From Pseudomonadota bacterium (lineage in GTDB: Bacteria; Pseudomonadota; Gammaproteobacteria; Steroidobacterales; Steroidobacteraceae), in contig JAFEDR010000001.1 of the NCBI GenBank assembly GCA_018241525.1, positions 372,001 through 436,000 on the forward strand: DNA of 64,000 nucleotides. The letters run 5' to 3'. The translations under genes and the position numbers were made by a program. Of this stretch, positions 36,230 through 47,239 are shown one piece after another (within the stretch, counting starts at the first letter, position 1; each line of letters opens with the position of its first letter). The notes below the pieces were generated by a model. It ran no database searches, was not told where the DNA came from, and was given only the letters and a program-made list of their open reading frames with translations.

Positions 36230-36258
36230 TTGCCAACCAATGCCAAGAACTGTATATA
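36230..36258 (+). promoter_or_regulatory. Sigma-70 promoter for edd-eda
   Basis: A -35 box TTGCCA (36230-36235) and a -10 box TATATA (36253-36258) lie 17 bases apart, with the edd ATG 38 bases beyond the -10. The -10 overlaps the second HexR-like site, fitting repression by steric block. Confidence 0.65.
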
Positions 36259-36265
36259 AACTACA
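36251..36265 (+). promoter_or_regulatory. Second HexR-like operator, upstream of edd
   Basis: TGTATATAAACTACA has the TGTA...TACA ends and AT core of a HexR site but several mismatches in the core, so it may be the weaker of the two. It overlaps the -10 of the edd promoter. With the zwf-side site it gives a paired operator across about 120 bases. Confidence 0.6.
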
Positions 36266-36295
36266 CTTCACTTTCCTTCGATCGGGCACGCGACG

Positions 36296-38116
36296 ATGGC
36301 TACACCGACCCCACCGCTACACCCCGTCGTGCGCGATGTGACGGCGCGGATTCTGGCCCGCAGCGTGGGGAGGGCGTCGTATCTCGAGGCGATCGATGCC
36401 GCGCGCTTGCGCCGCGTCGCGCGCGGCCGGCTGTCGTGCGCGAATCTGGCGCACGTCTTCGCCGCCGCAGACGCCGCTGACAAGAGCACGCTGCGCGCTG
36501 GTCGCTGGCCGAATCTGGCGATCGTTTCCGCTTACAACGACCTGTTGTCCGCGCACCAGCCGCTCGAACGCTACCCGGCGCTGCTCAAGGCCGCCGCCCG
36601 CGAGGCCGGCGCCGTAGCCCAGTTCGCGGGCGGCGTGCCGGCGATGTGCGACGGAATCACGCAGGGTCAGCCTGGCATGGAGCTCAGCCTGTTCAGTCGC
36701 GAGGTGATCGCGATGTCGACCGCCGTCGCCCTGACCCACGACGCCTTCGACGGCGTCGCCTGCCTCGGCGTCTGCGACAAGATCGTTCCCGGACTGCTGA
36801 TCGGCGCGCTTGCCTTCGGCCACCTGCCGGCCGTCTTCGTGCCCGCCGGGCCGATGCCGTCGGGACTGCCGAATGCGGAGAAGTCGCGCGTGCGGCGTGA
36901 ATTCGCCGCCGGACGCGTCGACCGCGACGCGCTGCTCGAGGTGGAGGCGCGCAGCTACCACGCCGCCGGCACCTGCACGTTCTACGGCACGGCGAACAGC
37001 AACCAGCTGCTGATGGAGTCGATGGGCCTGCACGTGCCGGGCAGCGCGTTCGTGCCGCCCGGGACCCCGTTGCGCGACGCCCTGACGCGCTGTGCCGCGG
37101 TCCGGCTGGCTGGCAATACCGCGCTCGGCGATGACTACCGGCCGCTCGGCCGTCAGATCGACGAGCGGGCGATCGTCAACGGCATCGTGACCCTGCTCGC
37201 GACCGGTGGCTCGACCAACCACACGATCCACCTTGTGGCGATCGCCGCGGCCGCAGGACTCGAGGTCAACTGGGACGACTTCGACGACCTGTCGGCGGTC
37301 GTGCCGCTGATCGCGCGCATCTACCCGAACGGCACGGCTGACGTGAACCACTTTCACGCCGCCGGCGGCAGCGCATTCGTGCTGCGCGAGCTGATGGACG
37401 CGGGGCTCGTGCATCGTGAGGCGCGCTCGCAGTTCGGCGCGGGCCTCGAGGCGTACGCGCAAGAGCCGGCGCTCGTCGACGGGCGGCTGGTCTGGCGCGA
37501 GCCGCCGGCCGAGAGCCTCGACCGCGAGGTGCTGCGCCCGGTCTCGGACCCGTTCGGAGCGGAGGGCGGACTGCGGGTGCTGCGCGGCAACCTCGGCCGC
37601 GCGGTCATCAAGACCTCGGCGCTGCGCAGCGACGATCTCATCGTCGAGGCTCCGGCCGTCGTCTTCGACGACCAGGAATCGCTGCTGCAGGCTTTCAGGG
37701 CCGGCACGCTCGATCGTGATCTGGTGGCGGTGATCCGGGCGCAGGGGCCGCGCGCGAACGGCATGCCTGAGCTGCACCAGCTGACACCCGTCCTTGGCGC
37801 GCTGATGGCGCGCGGTCGCCGCGTGGCGCTCGTGACCGATGGGCGGATGTCCGGCGCCTCCGGCGCCGTGCCGGCTGCCATCCACGTGACTCCGGAGGCT
37901 GCCGCCGGTGGCCCGCTCGCGCGCGTTCGCGATGGCGACGTGATCCGGCTCGACGCGACCTCCCGGACCCTCTCGGTGCAGGTGGCCGAGGCCGAGCTCG
38001 CCGCGCGGCCGATTGCGTCGCTGCCGCCGGCCGGCGCCGGCCACGGGCGCGAGCTCTTTGCCACGCTGCGCCGCGCGGTCTCGGACGCCGAGCAGGGCGC
38101 GCGGGCATGCGCATGA
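36296..38116 (+). CDS. edd: Phosphogluconate dehydratase (6-phosphogluconate to KDPG)
   Basis: A 606-residue Entner-Doudoroff enzyme of the IlvD/Edd family that dehydrates 6-phosphogluconate with an iron-sulfur cluster. Cluster cysteines are visible at Cys160 (GVCDKIVPG) and Cys227 ([13 protein letters not shown]), with a further Cys118 in [14 protein letters not shown]. Other family strings are [30 protein letters not shown] and [20 protein letters not shown]. Length and order match E. coli Edd. The promoter and a HexR-like box lie just upstream, and the 3' end overlaps eda, so both are controlled together. The nearest ribosome binding site is not obvious. Confidence 0.96.
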   Translation: MATPTPPLHPVVRDVTARILARSVGRASYLEAIDAARLRRVARGRLSCANLAHVFAAADAADKSTLRAGRWPNLAIVSAYNDLLSAHQPLERYPALLKAAAREAGAVAQFAGGVPAMCDGITQGQPGMELSLFSREVIAMSTAVALTHDAFDGVACLGVCDKIVPGLLIGALAFGHLPAVFVPAGPMPSGLPNAEKSRVRREFAAGRVDRDALLEVEARSYHAAGTCTFYGTANSNQLLMESMGLHVPGSAFVPPGTPLRDALTRCAAVRLAGNTALGDDYRPLGRQIDERAIVNGIVTLLATGGSTNHTIHLVAIAAAAGLEVNWDDFDDLSAVVPLIARIYPNGTADVNHFHAAGGSAFVLRELMDAGLVHREARSQFGAGLEAYAQEPALVDGRLVWREPPAESLDREVLRPVSDPFGAEGGLRVLRGNLGRAVIKTSALRSDDLIVEAPAVVFDDQESLLQAFRAGTLDRDLVAVIRAQGPRANGMPELHQLTPVLGALMARGRRVALVTDGRMSGASGAVPAAIHVTPEAAAGGPLARVRDGDVIRLDATSRTLSVQVAEAELAARPIASLPPAGAGHGRELFATLRRAVSDAEQGARACA

Positions 38117-38754
38117 CGTCGGCGATCCGGAGCATCCTGAGCCGAGCGCCGGTGGTACCGGTGCTGACGATCGACGACGCCGAGCGAGCGGTCGGCGTTG
38201 CGCAGGCGCTGGTCGCCGGTGGCCTGGCGACTCTCGAGGTCACGCTGCGCACACCGGCGGCGCTGCGCGCGATACGCGCCATCCGGGACGCGGTCCCGGC
38301 CGCGATCGTCGGCGCCGGTACCGTGATCGACCACGACCAGTTGCAGGCGGCGGTGACGGCCGGCAGCCAGTTCATCGTCTCGCCCGGGTACTCGGCCGCA
38401 CTCTGCGCCGCAGGGGTGGCACTCGGCGTACCCATGCTGCCCGGCGTCGCGACGGCCAGCGAGCTGATGGCGGCGCTGGCGGCCGGGCTCGATACGCTGA
38501 AATTCTTCCCGGCGGAGCAGGCCGGCGGTGTCGCCATGCTGCGAGCCCTGGCGGCACCGTTCCCGGCGGTGCAATTCTGCCCAACCGGTGGCATCGACCT
38601 CGAGCGGGCACCGCAATACCTCGGCCTGCCGAACGTGCTTGCGGTGGGCATGTCGTCGGTGGCGCCGGTGGACCGGATCGCGGCAGCCGACTTCGAGGCG
38701 ATCACCTTGCTCGCGCGCCGAGCCGCCGCGCTGCCCCGGGGTGTCGCGCGCTGA
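38107..38754 (+). CDS. eda: KDPG/KHG aldolase
   Basis: A 215-residue class I aldolase that splits KDPG into pyruvate and glyceraldehyde-3-phosphate. The Schiff-base lysine is Lys132 in TLKFFPAEQ, with Glu44 and Arg48 in LEVTLRTP and the phosphate loop CPTGGIDL. The gene overlaps edd by ten bases from ATG 38107; a second ATG at 38113 would give a classical ATGA overlap. I chose the first because AGGG lies at a better distance. Together with edd this completes the pathway fed by zwf. A strong hairpin follows at 38766. Confidence 0.96.
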   Translation: MRMTSAIRSILSRAPVVPVLTIDDAERAVGVAQALVAGGLATLEVTLRTPAALRAIRAIRDAVPAAIVGAGTVIDHDQLQAAVTAGSQFIVSPGYSAALCAAGVALGVPMLPGVATASELMAALAAGLDTLKFFPAEQAGGVAMLRALAAPFPAVQFCPTGGIDLERAPQYLGLPNVLAVGMSSVAPVDRIAAADFEAITLLARRAAALPRGVAR

Positions 38755-38765
38755 GGCAAATCGGC

Positions 38766-38788
38766 CGGCGGCGCGAGGCGCGCCGCCG
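38766..38788 (+). terminator. Perfect 10-bp hairpin downstream of eda
   Basis: CGGCGGCGCG pairs with CGCGCCGCCG across an AGG loop, 12 bases after the eda stop. There is no T-tract, so it may act with Rho or stabilise the mRNA end. Confidence 0.45.
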
Positions 38789-38852
38789 CTGCCACGGGGC
38801 CGCCTGATATCATTCGCGCGATGCGCCGGATGGCCGGTCGTGCGGTCCCGCG

Positions 38853-41573
38853 ATGTATCGACAGAACATCCAGTTTCCCGCCAAGGACGCGCCGCTGCGC
38901 GAGGACGTGCACGCGCTGGGGGCGCTGGTCGGCGAGATCCTGCTCGAGCAGTGTGGCCGCGAGCGCTTCGACCTGGTCGAGGGGGATCGCGTTGCGGCGA
39001 TCCAGCGGCGCGAAGGCGTCGCGGGCGGCGAGGCCGAGCTGCTCGCGCGGACCCGCGACCGCCAGCCGCGCGAGGCCCGCGATCTCGTGCGTGCATTCTC
39101 GACGTGGTTCCAGGTCGTGAACCTCGCGGAGAAGGTGCACCGGATCCGGCGCCGTCGCGAGTACCTGAACAATTCGGCACAGCCCCAGCCGGGCGGTCTG
39201 GATGACGCGCTGACGCGCCTCGCACGCGACGGCTGTTCGCTGCCTGACGTCTCCGCACTGCTCGGCCGGCTGTGCATCTATCCGGTCTTCACGGCACACC
39301 CGACCGAGTCCGCACGACGAACGATTCTGCGCAAGCAGCAGCAGATCGCGGAGCTGATGCTCGACCGGCTCGATCCGACGATGACGCCCGGCGAGCGGCG
39401 CGCGAGTTGGGAGCAGATCCGGACGGAGCTGACGTCGGGCTGGCAGACCGAGGAGCACCCGCGCGAGCGGCTGACCGTCGCCGACGAGCGCGAGCACGTG
39501 CTCTTCTTCCTCGCCGAGATCCTCTACCGCATCGTGCCGGGATTCTACGAGGAGCTCGCCGACTCGCTCGGCAGCGCCTATGGCACGACCGTGACACCGC
39601 GGTCGCTGCCGCGCGTGCTGCGCTTCGGCACCTGGGTCGGCGGTGACATGGACGGCGCACCGGACGTGCACGCCAAGACCATTCGCGAGAGCCTGCAGCG
39701 TCAGCAGCTCGTGATCGTGAACGCCTATTTCATCGAAGTGCAACGCCTCGGCGAGCGGCTGTCGCAGAGCGCGAGCCGCGTCGCCGTGTCGCGCGCCCTG
39801 CAGTCGCGTATCGACGAGTACGCGGCGCTGCTGCCGGCGGCCCAGCAAGGCGCGCCGGCGCGCCACGATCGCATGCCCTACCGTCAGTTCTGCGCGCAGC
39901 TCGCGACCCGGTTGCGCAACACCTACGACGGGCGGCCGCACCACTACGAGAGCGCGGGCCAGTTCCTCGGCGACGTGCGGCTGATGGCCGACAGCCTCGC
40001 GGCGAACAACGGCACGCGCGCCGGGCTGTTCTACGTCGAGCGCCTGCTCAGACGCGTCGATACCTTCGGCTTCCACCTGGCGACGCTTGACGTCCGCCAG
40101 CATGCCGACGTCCACCGCGCGGTCGTGGCACAGGGCCTCGGCGACCCTGAGTTCGCGCTGCGTCCCGCCGAGGCGCGGCTGGCACGGCTGCGCACGGCGC
40201 TCGAGCGCGACGAGGGGCCATCGCATCCGCTCGATGCGGTAGGGCGTCGCACGCTCGCCGTGTTCGAGCAGCTGATGCACGGGCGCCATCGGCACGGCAA
40301 GGACGCCATCGGCGACTACGTCGTCAGCGGCGCGCAGGGCCCCGACGACGTGCTCGCGGTGCTGCTGCTGGCGCGCTGGGCGGAGATGGTCGACAAGCGC
40401 GTCGGCGAGGTGCCGCTCGACGTCGCGCCGCTGTTCGAGTCGGTGGATACTCTGCACGGCTCTGCCGCGACGCTGGCGGCGCTGCTGGCGGAGCCCGTCT
40501 ACCGCCGGCACGTCGCGGCGCGCGGCGACCGGCAGGTGGCGATGATCGGCTACGCCGACACCAACAAGGAAAGCGGCTTCGCGGCCTCACGCTGGGCGCT
40601 GCACCGGGCGCAGGCGGCGCTCGCTGCTGCGGCGGCCGAGGCGGGCGTGTCGCTGACGGTGTTCCACGGTCGCGGCAGCTCTACCGGGCGCGGCACGAAC
40701 CGCATCGAGACGATCCTGCAGAGTGCACCGGTCGGCAGCTTCCATGGCGTGCTGCGCGTGACCGAGCAGGGCGAGGTCATCAACCAGAGCTACGCGCTGC
40801 GCCCGATCGCGATGCGCAGCCTCGAACAGGCACTCGGCGGGGCGCTGCAGGTCCTCGCCGGGCGGCCGGCGCGCCCCGCCCCGGAGCCGATCTTCGCGGA
40901 GGCGTTCGAGGCGGTTGCCGCCGCGAGCCGCGGCGCGTACCGCGCGCTGGTGCACGAGTCCGAGGGCTTCTACGAGTACTTCCGCGACGCCACGCCGATC
41001 GACGTCATCGAGCGGATGCAAATCGGCTCGCGTCCGGCGACTCGCGCAGGCTGCCGCGGCATCGAGTCGCTGCGGGCGGTGCCCTGGGCGTTCGCCTGGA
41101 GCCAAAGCCGCCACCTGCTGCCGGCGTGGTACGGCATCGGCACGGGCCTCGATGGTGTCGCGGCGACCCATGGTGCGGCCGTGCTCGAGCGCATGCTCGC
41201 CCATTGGCCGTTCTTCAGCCGGCTGCTCGATGAAATCGAGTTCGGGCTCGCGGTCGCCGACATGGATATCGCCGGCTGGTACGCGGAGCTCGCACCGGCC
41301 GAGCGGCGCCATCATTTCACGGCGGTGCGGACGGAGTACGAGCGCACCCGCGACTGGGTGCTGCGATTGCGCGGCGGTCGGCGATTGCTGGACGGCGAGC
41401 CTGGGATCCAGCGCGCGATGAAGCTGCGCAACCCCTACGTCGACCCGATGCATCTGATGCAGATCGACCTGCTGCGCCGCTGGCGCGCCGGGGGGCGGCA
41501 GGATTTCGATCTGCAGGAATCCCTGATCGCGAGCATCGCCGGCATCTCGCAGGGCCTGCAGGCGACCGGCTGA
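38853..41573 (+). CDS. ppc: Phosphoenolpyruvate carboxylase (divergent type)
   Basis: A 906-residue enzyme that carboxylates PEP to oxaloacetate, replenishing the TCA cycle. Catalytic His149 lies in [17 protein letters not shown] holds the active-site lysine (Lys572), where the common form is GYSDSNKDGG; the mobile loop is [14 protein letters not shown] against the usual FHGRGGSVGRGG. The C-terminal core [20 protein letters not shown] is intact. The changes suggest a divergent subfamily, possibly with altered allostery, but the key catalytic residues remain. It follows eda by 98 bases and may have its own promoter (TGATAT near 38811). The start ATG has a weak ribosome binding site. Confidence 0.93.
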   Translation: MYRQNIQFPAKDAPLREDVHALGALVGEILLEQCGRERFDLVEGDRVAAIQRREGVAGGEAELLARTRDRQPREARDLVRAFSTWFQVVNLAEKVHRIRRRREYLNNSAQPQPGGLDDALTRLARDGCSLPDVSALLGRLCIYPVFTAHPTESARRTILRKQQQIAELMLDRLDPTMTPGERRASWEQIRTELTSGWQTEEHPRERLTVADEREHVLFFLAEILYRIVPGFYEELADSLGSAYGTTVTPRSLPRVLRFGTWVGGDMDGAPDVHAKTIRESLQRQQLVIVNAYFIEVQRLGERLSQSASRVAVSRALQSRIDEYAALLPAAQQGAPARHDRMPYRQFCAQLATRLRNTYDGRPHHYESAGQFLGDVRLMADSLAANNGTRAGLFYVERLLRRVDTFGFHLATLDVRQHADVHRAVVAQGLGDPEFALRPAEARLARLRTALERDEGPSHPLDAVGRRTLAVFEQLMHGRHRHGKDAIGDYVVSGAQGPDDVLAVLLLARWAEMVDKRVGEVPLDVAPLFESVDTLHGSAATLAALLAEPVYRRHVAARGDRQVAMIGYADTNKESGFAASRWALHRAQAALAAAAAEAGVSLTVFHGRGSSTGRGTNRIETILQSAPVGSFHGVLRVTEQGEVINQSYALRPIAMRSLEQALGGALQVLAGRPARPAPEPIFAEAFEAVAAASRGAYRALVHESEGFYEYFRDATPIDVIERMQIGSRPATRAGCRGIESLRAVPWAFAWSQSRHLLPAWYGIGTGLDGVAATHGAAVLERMLAHWPFFSRLLDEIEFGLAVADMDIAGWYAELAPAERRHHFTAVRTEYERTRDWVLRLRGGRRLLDGEPGIQRAMKLRNPYVDPMHLMQIDLLRRWRAGGRQDFDLQESLIASIAGISQGLQATG

Positions 41574-41680
41574 GGCACCCCGTCCGCGGGCCTGCGTCAC
41601 GGTTCGTGGGCAGTTCGCCGGCCTCGCTAAAGGACGCCCGGTGACGGTCGATCTATCGGCGACTGGTCCTGGAGGTTGCC

Positions 41681-41851
41681 GTGAAAGCCGATCGCCGCGC
41701 CGAAGCCGAGCCGATGCTGACCCCCGAAAGCGCCGTCTGGATGCTCTACGCGGGCCTCGTCCAGGGACTCCGGTGGCGCCGCCACCTGGCGAACCGGCCG
41801 GCGGCCGTCGCGGTGCGGCCGCCGCGGCTGCGGGGACCGGCGCCGCGCTGA
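41681..41851 (+). CDS. Possible small basic protein, unknown
   Basis: A 56-codon frame beginning with GTG directly after GGAGG at optimal spacing, between ppc and the convergent sdaA gene. The product starts with acidic/basic residues and contains MLTPESAVWMLYAGLVQGLR, a possible amphipathic helix, then becomes Arg/Pro-rich. The N-terminal half looks protein-like, the C-terminal half does not. Without homologues it could be spurious; the ribosome binding site is the main support. Confidence 0.35.
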   Translation: MKADRRAEAEPMLTPESAVWMLYAGLVQGLRWRRHLANRPAAVAVRPPRLRGPAPR

Positions 41852-41879
41852 GCGCGGCGCTGCGCCCCGAGGCGCACCT

Positions 41880-43247
<1,368 letters not shown>

Positions 43248-43293
43248 GCTCCGAGTCTGCCCAGATCCGCCCGGAGTCGCTAGCGCGCCAACG

Positions 43294-44343
43294 TCAGCGG
43301 GCGGTCATTTCGCGACGCAGGCGCTCGACCAGGGCCGTGCGTCCCAGCGCGCGTGCCGTCGACAGCAGCGCGTCGCGGTCGAGGCCGCCCGCCGGCAGGC
43401 ATTGCCCGCCGCGCTTCCAACAGCCGGCCAGCTCATCGACGGCCTCGCCACGTCGCCCGAGCGCGATCAGCCGCACCACCAGCTCCTCGGTGAACCGATC
43501 GGCGAGCTGCGGCTCGCCCCAGGCCAGGGCCCGGTCGCGCAGCCACCGAAAATCTGCCGGCTCCCGGCCATGCGCCGCGAGCCAGCCGCCGGCTCGCGCC
43601 CACAGCTCGTCCGGGCGGCGCGTGCGCACGAGCGCGTAGAGGCCGGTGGTGAATTCGCTTCGCTCGCGCTCGTCCGCGCGCGCCAGTCGTTCGGCATCGC
43701 GCTCGGCCGACTGCCAGGTCTCGAGGCCGAGTTCGTGGCGGCGGGCGTGCAGGGCGGCGCCGAGGGCGCCGGCGAACCCGTAGGCCAGCACTTGCGTGCA
43801 GGCCACGATCGCGGCAAACGACAGCCGTTCGGCGAGCGACGCGATCGCGGCAGCGCCGAGCAGCACGCCGGCCGCGAGCAGCACGTAGCGCGCCCCGAGG
43901 CCGTGCGCCACCCGCGCCAGTGCGAGCGGCGAGAGGACCCGCAGCGCATGGCCCTCGACCGCGACCAGCGCCACCGCCGCCGGCCACGCGACGAGCACGG
44001 CGCCCGTCGCCCAGGCGCCGGCGAACGTACCCCAGCGGTCGGCGGTCCAGCCGATCAGGCCTGCGGCGGCCAGCGTCAGGGCGGCGAGCAGCAGGGGCCG
44101 CGGCTCGTGGGCCGGGTTCGCGTGCTCTATCGCGAGCAGCGGAACGGGCTTGCCGCGCGCCAGCGCCTCGACCACGAGGTAGACATAGGTGAAGCACCAC
44201 GACGAGGCGATGATCCCGAGTGGCAGGCCGATGAGCCCGCCGGCGCGCGCGAGCGAGTCGAGCGCGGTGACCACCAGCACGAGCAGGAGGCCGGGGCCCT
44301 GCAGGGCCCGCAGCGAACCCCGGAGGAGGCCAAGCTCGGACAT
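43294..44343 (-). CDS. Multi-helix membrane protein with soluble C-terminal domain
   Basis: A 349-residue protein with about six hydrophobic segments in residues 15-200 ([60 protein letters not shown]). The C-terminal 140 residues are soluble and helical, rich in Arg/Glu/Ala, resembling a degenerate TPR-like region ([20 protein letters not shown]). I know no functional name. It lies upstream of sdaA on the same strand (46-base gap) and divergent from the LOG gene. The start at 44341-44343 is chosen because the hydrophobic segments begin soon after; longer starts would add an odd cysteine-containing tail. Confidence 0.7.
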   Translation of the reverse strand: MSELGLLRGSLRALQGPGLLLVLVVTALDSLARAGGLIGLPLGIIASSWCFTYVYLVVEALARGKPVPLLAIEHANPAHEPRPLLLAALTLAAAGLIGWTADRWGTFAGAWATGAVLVAWPAAVALVAVEGHALRVLSPLALARVAHGLGARYVLLAAGVLLGAAAIASLAERLSFAAIVACTQVLAYGFAGALGAALHARRHELGLETWQSAERDAERLARADERERSEFTTGLYALVRTRRPDELWARAGGWLAAHGREPADFRWLRDRALAWGEPQLADRFTEELVVRLIALGRRGEAVDELAGCWKRGGQCLPAGGLDRDALLSTARALGRTALVERLRREMTAR

Positions 44344-44422
44344 CCGCCGATTATGCGCTGGCACGCCGCCGCCGGCCGTTTCGCTAGAATCGACGCCACA
44401 CCGGGACACTCGGGAAGCCTCG

Positions 44423-45016
44423 ATGGACGAACGCTTGGCGCGCGCCGTGTGCGTGTACTGTGCCTCCAGCAGCCGCTGCGACGGCGCCTATCACGCGGCC
44501 GCGCGCCGGCTGGGCGAGCTGCTGGCGGCCGACGGCCGCACCATCGTCTACGGCGGCAGCCGCATCGGTTCGATGGGCGCGCTCGCCGACGGCGCGCTGG
44601 CCCGGGGCGGCACGGTAATCGGCGTGATGCCGAGGTTCCTGCGCGACCTCGAGCTGGCGCACGGCGGCCTGTCGGAGCTGCACGTCGTCGAGGACATGCG
44701 CACGCGCAAGCACCAGATGCTCTCGCGCAGCGAAGCCGTCGTGGCGCTGCCCGGTGGCAGCGGCACCTTCGAGGAACTGCTCGAGGCCGTGACGCTGAAG
44801 CGCCTCGGCGTCTACCTCGGGCCGATCGTGCTGGTGAATACCCGCGGCTACTTCGCGCCGCTGCTGCAGCTGTTCGCGGCTGCGGTGCGGGAGCGGTTCA
44901 TGGACGAGCGTCATCTCGCGATGTGGCAGGTGGTCGACGAGCCGGAGGAGGTCGTCGCCGCGCTCGCCGCCGCGCCACCCTGGACCGCCGCGGCGCGTCA
45001 GTTCGCAACGCTCTGA
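44423..45016 (+). CDS. LOG family protein (TIGR00730; cytokinin-riboside 5'-monophosphate phosphoribohydrolase-like)
   Basis: A 197-residue Rossmann-fold protein. It carries the LOG motif PGGSGTFEELLEAV, the CVYCASSS opening, YGGSRIGSMGALADGAL and the MRTRKHQM stretch that ends in the catalytic arginine/lysine region. LOG enzymes hydrolyse nucleoside 5'-monophosphates to the base and ribose-5-phosphate; whether this one makes cytokinins is unknown, and many bacterial members are nucleotide salvage or PpnN-like. The start at 44423 (in CGATGG) is downstream of a weak ribosome binding site. It stands alone, divergent from the membrane protein gene. Confidence 0.9.
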   Translation: MDERLARAVCVYCASSSRCDGAYHAAARRLGELLAADGRTIVYGGSRIGSMGALADGALARGGTVIGVMPRFLRDLELAHGGLSELHVVEDMRTRKHQMLSRSEAVVALPGGSGTFEELLEAVTLKRLGVYLGPIVLVNTRGYFAPLLQLFAAAVRERFMDERHLAMWQVVDEPEEVVAALAAAPPWTAAARQFATL

Positions 45017-45180
45017 CTGGCGGTGGACTGCGCCGGCTCGTGAACGCCGCGGCGCGGCAAGTGCCTACTTGCATCGCCACTCTGGCAGTGGTCGCGCCAG
45101 CCGCTCCGGCGCACGCTCCGCGCTGCCGGTCCACACAGGGGCGGTGAGATCGCCGCCGGGGGCCGGGCAAGGAGGGAGTC

Positions 45181-45633
45181 ATGCTGGGCCGCGAGCTGTT
45201 TCCGATGAAAGCGTTTGAAGGCTACCTGGACCGCTTCGAGCCGATGTTTGGTGGCGATTTTCTGCCGCGGATTGCCTGGCCGCGGCGCCTCGATGCGGCG
45301 ACCGAGTGGAGGCCCAACGCCGACATCATCGAGCGCCAGGGCGAGTTTCTGGTCAAGGCGGAGCTACCGGAGGTCCGCAAGGAGGACGTCCGCATCGACG
45401 TCGTCGACGGCCTGCTCCGGATCCGTGGCGAGCGCAAGCTGAAGGTCGACGAGAAGCAGGACACCGTGCATCGCGTCGAGACGTTTTACGGCAAGTTCGT
45501 GCGCACGTTCGCGCTGCCGGACAACGTCGACGTCGGAAAGATCCGTGCCGAGTGCGCCGACGGCGTGCTGACGGTGCACGTTCCGAAGACCGCTGCGGTG
45601 ATGCCAAAGCCCGTCGAGATCACCGTCCAGTAG
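45181..45633 (+). CDS. Small heat shock protein Hsp20 (alpha-crystallin domain)
   Basis: A 150-residue chaperone that binds unfolded proteins as oligomers. The alpha-crystallin domain covers about 43-137 (WRPNADIIERQGEFLVKAEL, VDGLLRIRGERKLKVD, FYGKFVRTFALPDNVDV, ADGVLTVHVPK), ending with PKPVEITVQ. The N-terminal arm is Phe/Arg-rich. The ribosome binding site AAGGAGGGA sits seven bases before the ATG. No heat-shock promoter or RNA thermometer was identified in the 164-base gap upstream. A strong hairpin follows the stop. Confidence 0.93.
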   Translation: MLGRELFPMKAFEGYLDRFEPMFGGDFLPRIAWPRRLDAATEWRPNADIIERQGEFLVKAELPEVRKEDVRIDVVDGLLRIRGERKLKVDEKQDTVHRVETFYGKFVRTFALPDNVDVGKIRAECADGVLTVHVPKTAAVMPKPVEITVQ

Positions 45634-45643
45634 CGGTGCGCGC

Positions 45644-45667
45644 GGCGGGCGGCAGTCGCCGCCCGCC
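45644..45667 (+). terminator. 10-bp perfect hairpin downstream of hsp20
   Basis: GGCGGGCGGC pairs with GCCGCCCGCC across an AGTC loop, 11 bases after the stop. No T-tract is present, so termination is uncertain. Confidence 0.4.
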
Positions 45668-45737
45668 GACGCCGGTCGGCGGCCGGGGGCGGGCGATTCA
45701 CGTAGAATGCGACGTGTCAGCCGCCGCAGGAGCCGCC

Positions 45738-45986
45738 ATGGGTGCCGACGATCTCAACTCGCTGCTGCGCCGCGTCCACGCGGAACTCGGGCGCGCGCCG
45801 CAGCTCGACGAGGAATCGCGCGGCCTGCTCGCCGTCGTCGCGGCCGACATCGAGCGTCTCGGCCATGCCGCGCCGGCGACGGCGCCCGGCCTGCGTGCGC
45901 TCGCCGTGCAGTTCGAGGCCGAGCACCCCGCAGCCGCGGCGGCCTTGCGCCAGGTCGGGGACCTGCTGGGCAAGGCCGGGATCTGA
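45738..45986 (+). CDS. DUF4404 family protein
   Basis: An 82-residue cytosolic protein of predicted helices (DDLNSLLRRVHAELGRAPQL, ALAVQFEAEHPAAAAALRQV) matching DUF4404, a short family of unknown role. The ATG at 45738 follows CAGGAG. It is three bases from the next gene and so probably co-transcribed with the GNAT acetyltransferase and polysaccharide deacetylase genes. Confidence 0.75.
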   Translation: MGADDLNSLLRRVHAELGRAPQLDEESRGLLAVVAADIERLGHAAPATAPGLRALAVQFEAEHPAAAAALRQVGDLLGKAGI

Positions 45987-45989
45987 CCG

Positions 45990-46493
45990 ATGCCGCCGCG
46001 GGCGGCCGCGCCGCTCATCCGACTCGCCGAACGCGCCGATCTGTCGTTCGTGCACGCAACCGAACGCCTGCCGGGCTACGAGCGGCTGACCGCCGCCTGG
46101 ACCACTGCCGAGCACGAGGCGGCGCTGGCGCGCGACGACACGCGATACCTGGTCGGCGGCCGCGACGCGGGCGTGCTCGAGGGCTTCGCGATCCTGCAGC
46201 CGCTCGAGGATCCGCACGAGGGCGCAAAGCTGAAGCGCATCTGCGTCGCGCGGGCGGGTGAGGGCTTCGGCGGTCCGTTCCTGGAGGCGGTGATTCGCTG
46301 GGTGTTCACCACGACGTCGAACGATCGGCTGTGGCTCGACGTCTTCACGCACAACGAACGCGCGCGCCACGTCTATCGCCGCGCGGGCCTGCGCGAGGAT
46401 GGCCTGCTGCGCGAGGCCTACCGGATGCCGGACGGCACGCGCGCCGACCGCTGCATCATGTCGGTGTTGCGGCGCGAGTGGGCGGACCGGTGA
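45990..46493 (+). CDS. GNAT-family N-acetyltransferase
   Basis: A 167-residue acetyltransferase (acetyl-CoA dependent). The central part has AKLKRICVARAGEGFGGPFL, where motif A usually holds Q/RxxGxG/A, followed by LWLDVFTHNERARHVYRRAG and the late LREAYRMPDGTRAD, typical of the RimJ/RimL-like subgroup (N-alpha or small-molecule acetylation). The substrate is unknown. It begins three bases after DUF4404 and its stop overlaps the next start (GTGA), so the three genes form one operon. Confidence 0.85.
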   Translation: MPPRAAAPLIRLAERADLSFVHATERLPGYERLTAAWTTAEHEAALARDDTRYLVGGRDAGVLEGFAILQPLEDPHEGAKLKRICVARAGEGFGGPFLEAVIRWVFTTTSNDRLWLDVFTHNERARHVYRRAGLREDGLLREAYRMPDGTRADRCIMSVLRREWADR

Positions 46494-47239
46494 GCGGATT
46501 CGGTGCCGTCATGCTCGCCGCGCTCGTGGCGGGCACCGGTGCGCCGGCCGAGGCGCCACCACCGCCGACCGCGCCGGCCCCGATTCCAGCGGGCGTGATC
46601 ACGCGCCTGCCGACCCGGGAGCGCGAAGTGGCGCTGACTTTCGATGCCTGCGAGGCGATCGAGCGTGCGCACCTCGACCACGGCATCACGGACTTCCTGG
46701 TCGCGCGACGCGTACCGTTCACCGTGTTCATGGGTGGCCGGTTCGCGCGCGACAATGCGGCCGACGTGCGGGCGCTCGCGCGGAACGACTTCGTTTCCAT
46801 CGAGAACCACTCTTGGAGCCATCCGCGCGACATGCGCGCGCTCGACGACGACCGAATCCGCAGTGAGGTGCGCCGCGCGGCGAGCATGATCGAGAGCACG
46901 ACCGGCCGGCGCACGACGCTGTTCCGGTTTCCAGGGGGCAACGCCGACGAGCGCACGGTCGGCCTCGTGCGCGCGCTCGGCTACCAGGTGGTGCACTGGC
47001 GCTGGGCGGAGGGCGATCCCTCGCCGACGGTCGCGGCGGACCAGCTCGTCGCGCAGACCCTGGCGCGCACCCGGCCGGGCGACATCCTGATCTTCCACGT
47101 GAATGGCCGCGGCTGGCACACGGCCGAGGCGCTGCCGCGGATCGTCGACGGCCTGGCCGCGCGCGGCTACCGCTTCGTGACTGTCGCCGAGGTGCTGGCG
47201 CGCGACGGCGTGGCGAGCGAGGCAACGAAGGCGAGGTAA
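46490..47239 (+). CDS. Exported polysaccharide deacetylase (NodB domain)
   Basis: A 249-residue protein starting with a signal-like segment (residues about 1-20) and a Pro-rich linker, then a NodB domain: motif 1 LTFDACEA, motif 2 NHSWSHP, RFPGGNADERT and a late HVNGRGWHT. The base in motif 1 is Asp, but the second residue that usually binds metal is Ala (TFDA rather than TFDD), as in a known TFDACG subgroup. It would deacetylate GlcNAc-type sugars, peptidoglycan or an exopolysaccharide, in the periplasm. The GTG start overlaps the GNAT stop (GTGA). Its final 73 bases overlap the convergent hydrolase gene. Confidence 0.83.
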   Translation: MSGFGAVMLAALVAGTGAPAEAPPPPTAPAPIPAGVITRLPTREREVALTFDACEAIERAHLDHGITDFLVARRVPFTVFMGGRFARDNAADVRALARNDFVSIENHSWSHPRDMRALDDDRIRSEVRRAASMIESTTGRRTTLFRFPGGNADERTVGLVRALGYQVVHWRWAEGDPSPTVAADQLVAQTLARTRPGDILIFHVNGRGWHTAEALPRIVDGLAARGYRFVTVAEVLARDGVASEATKAR

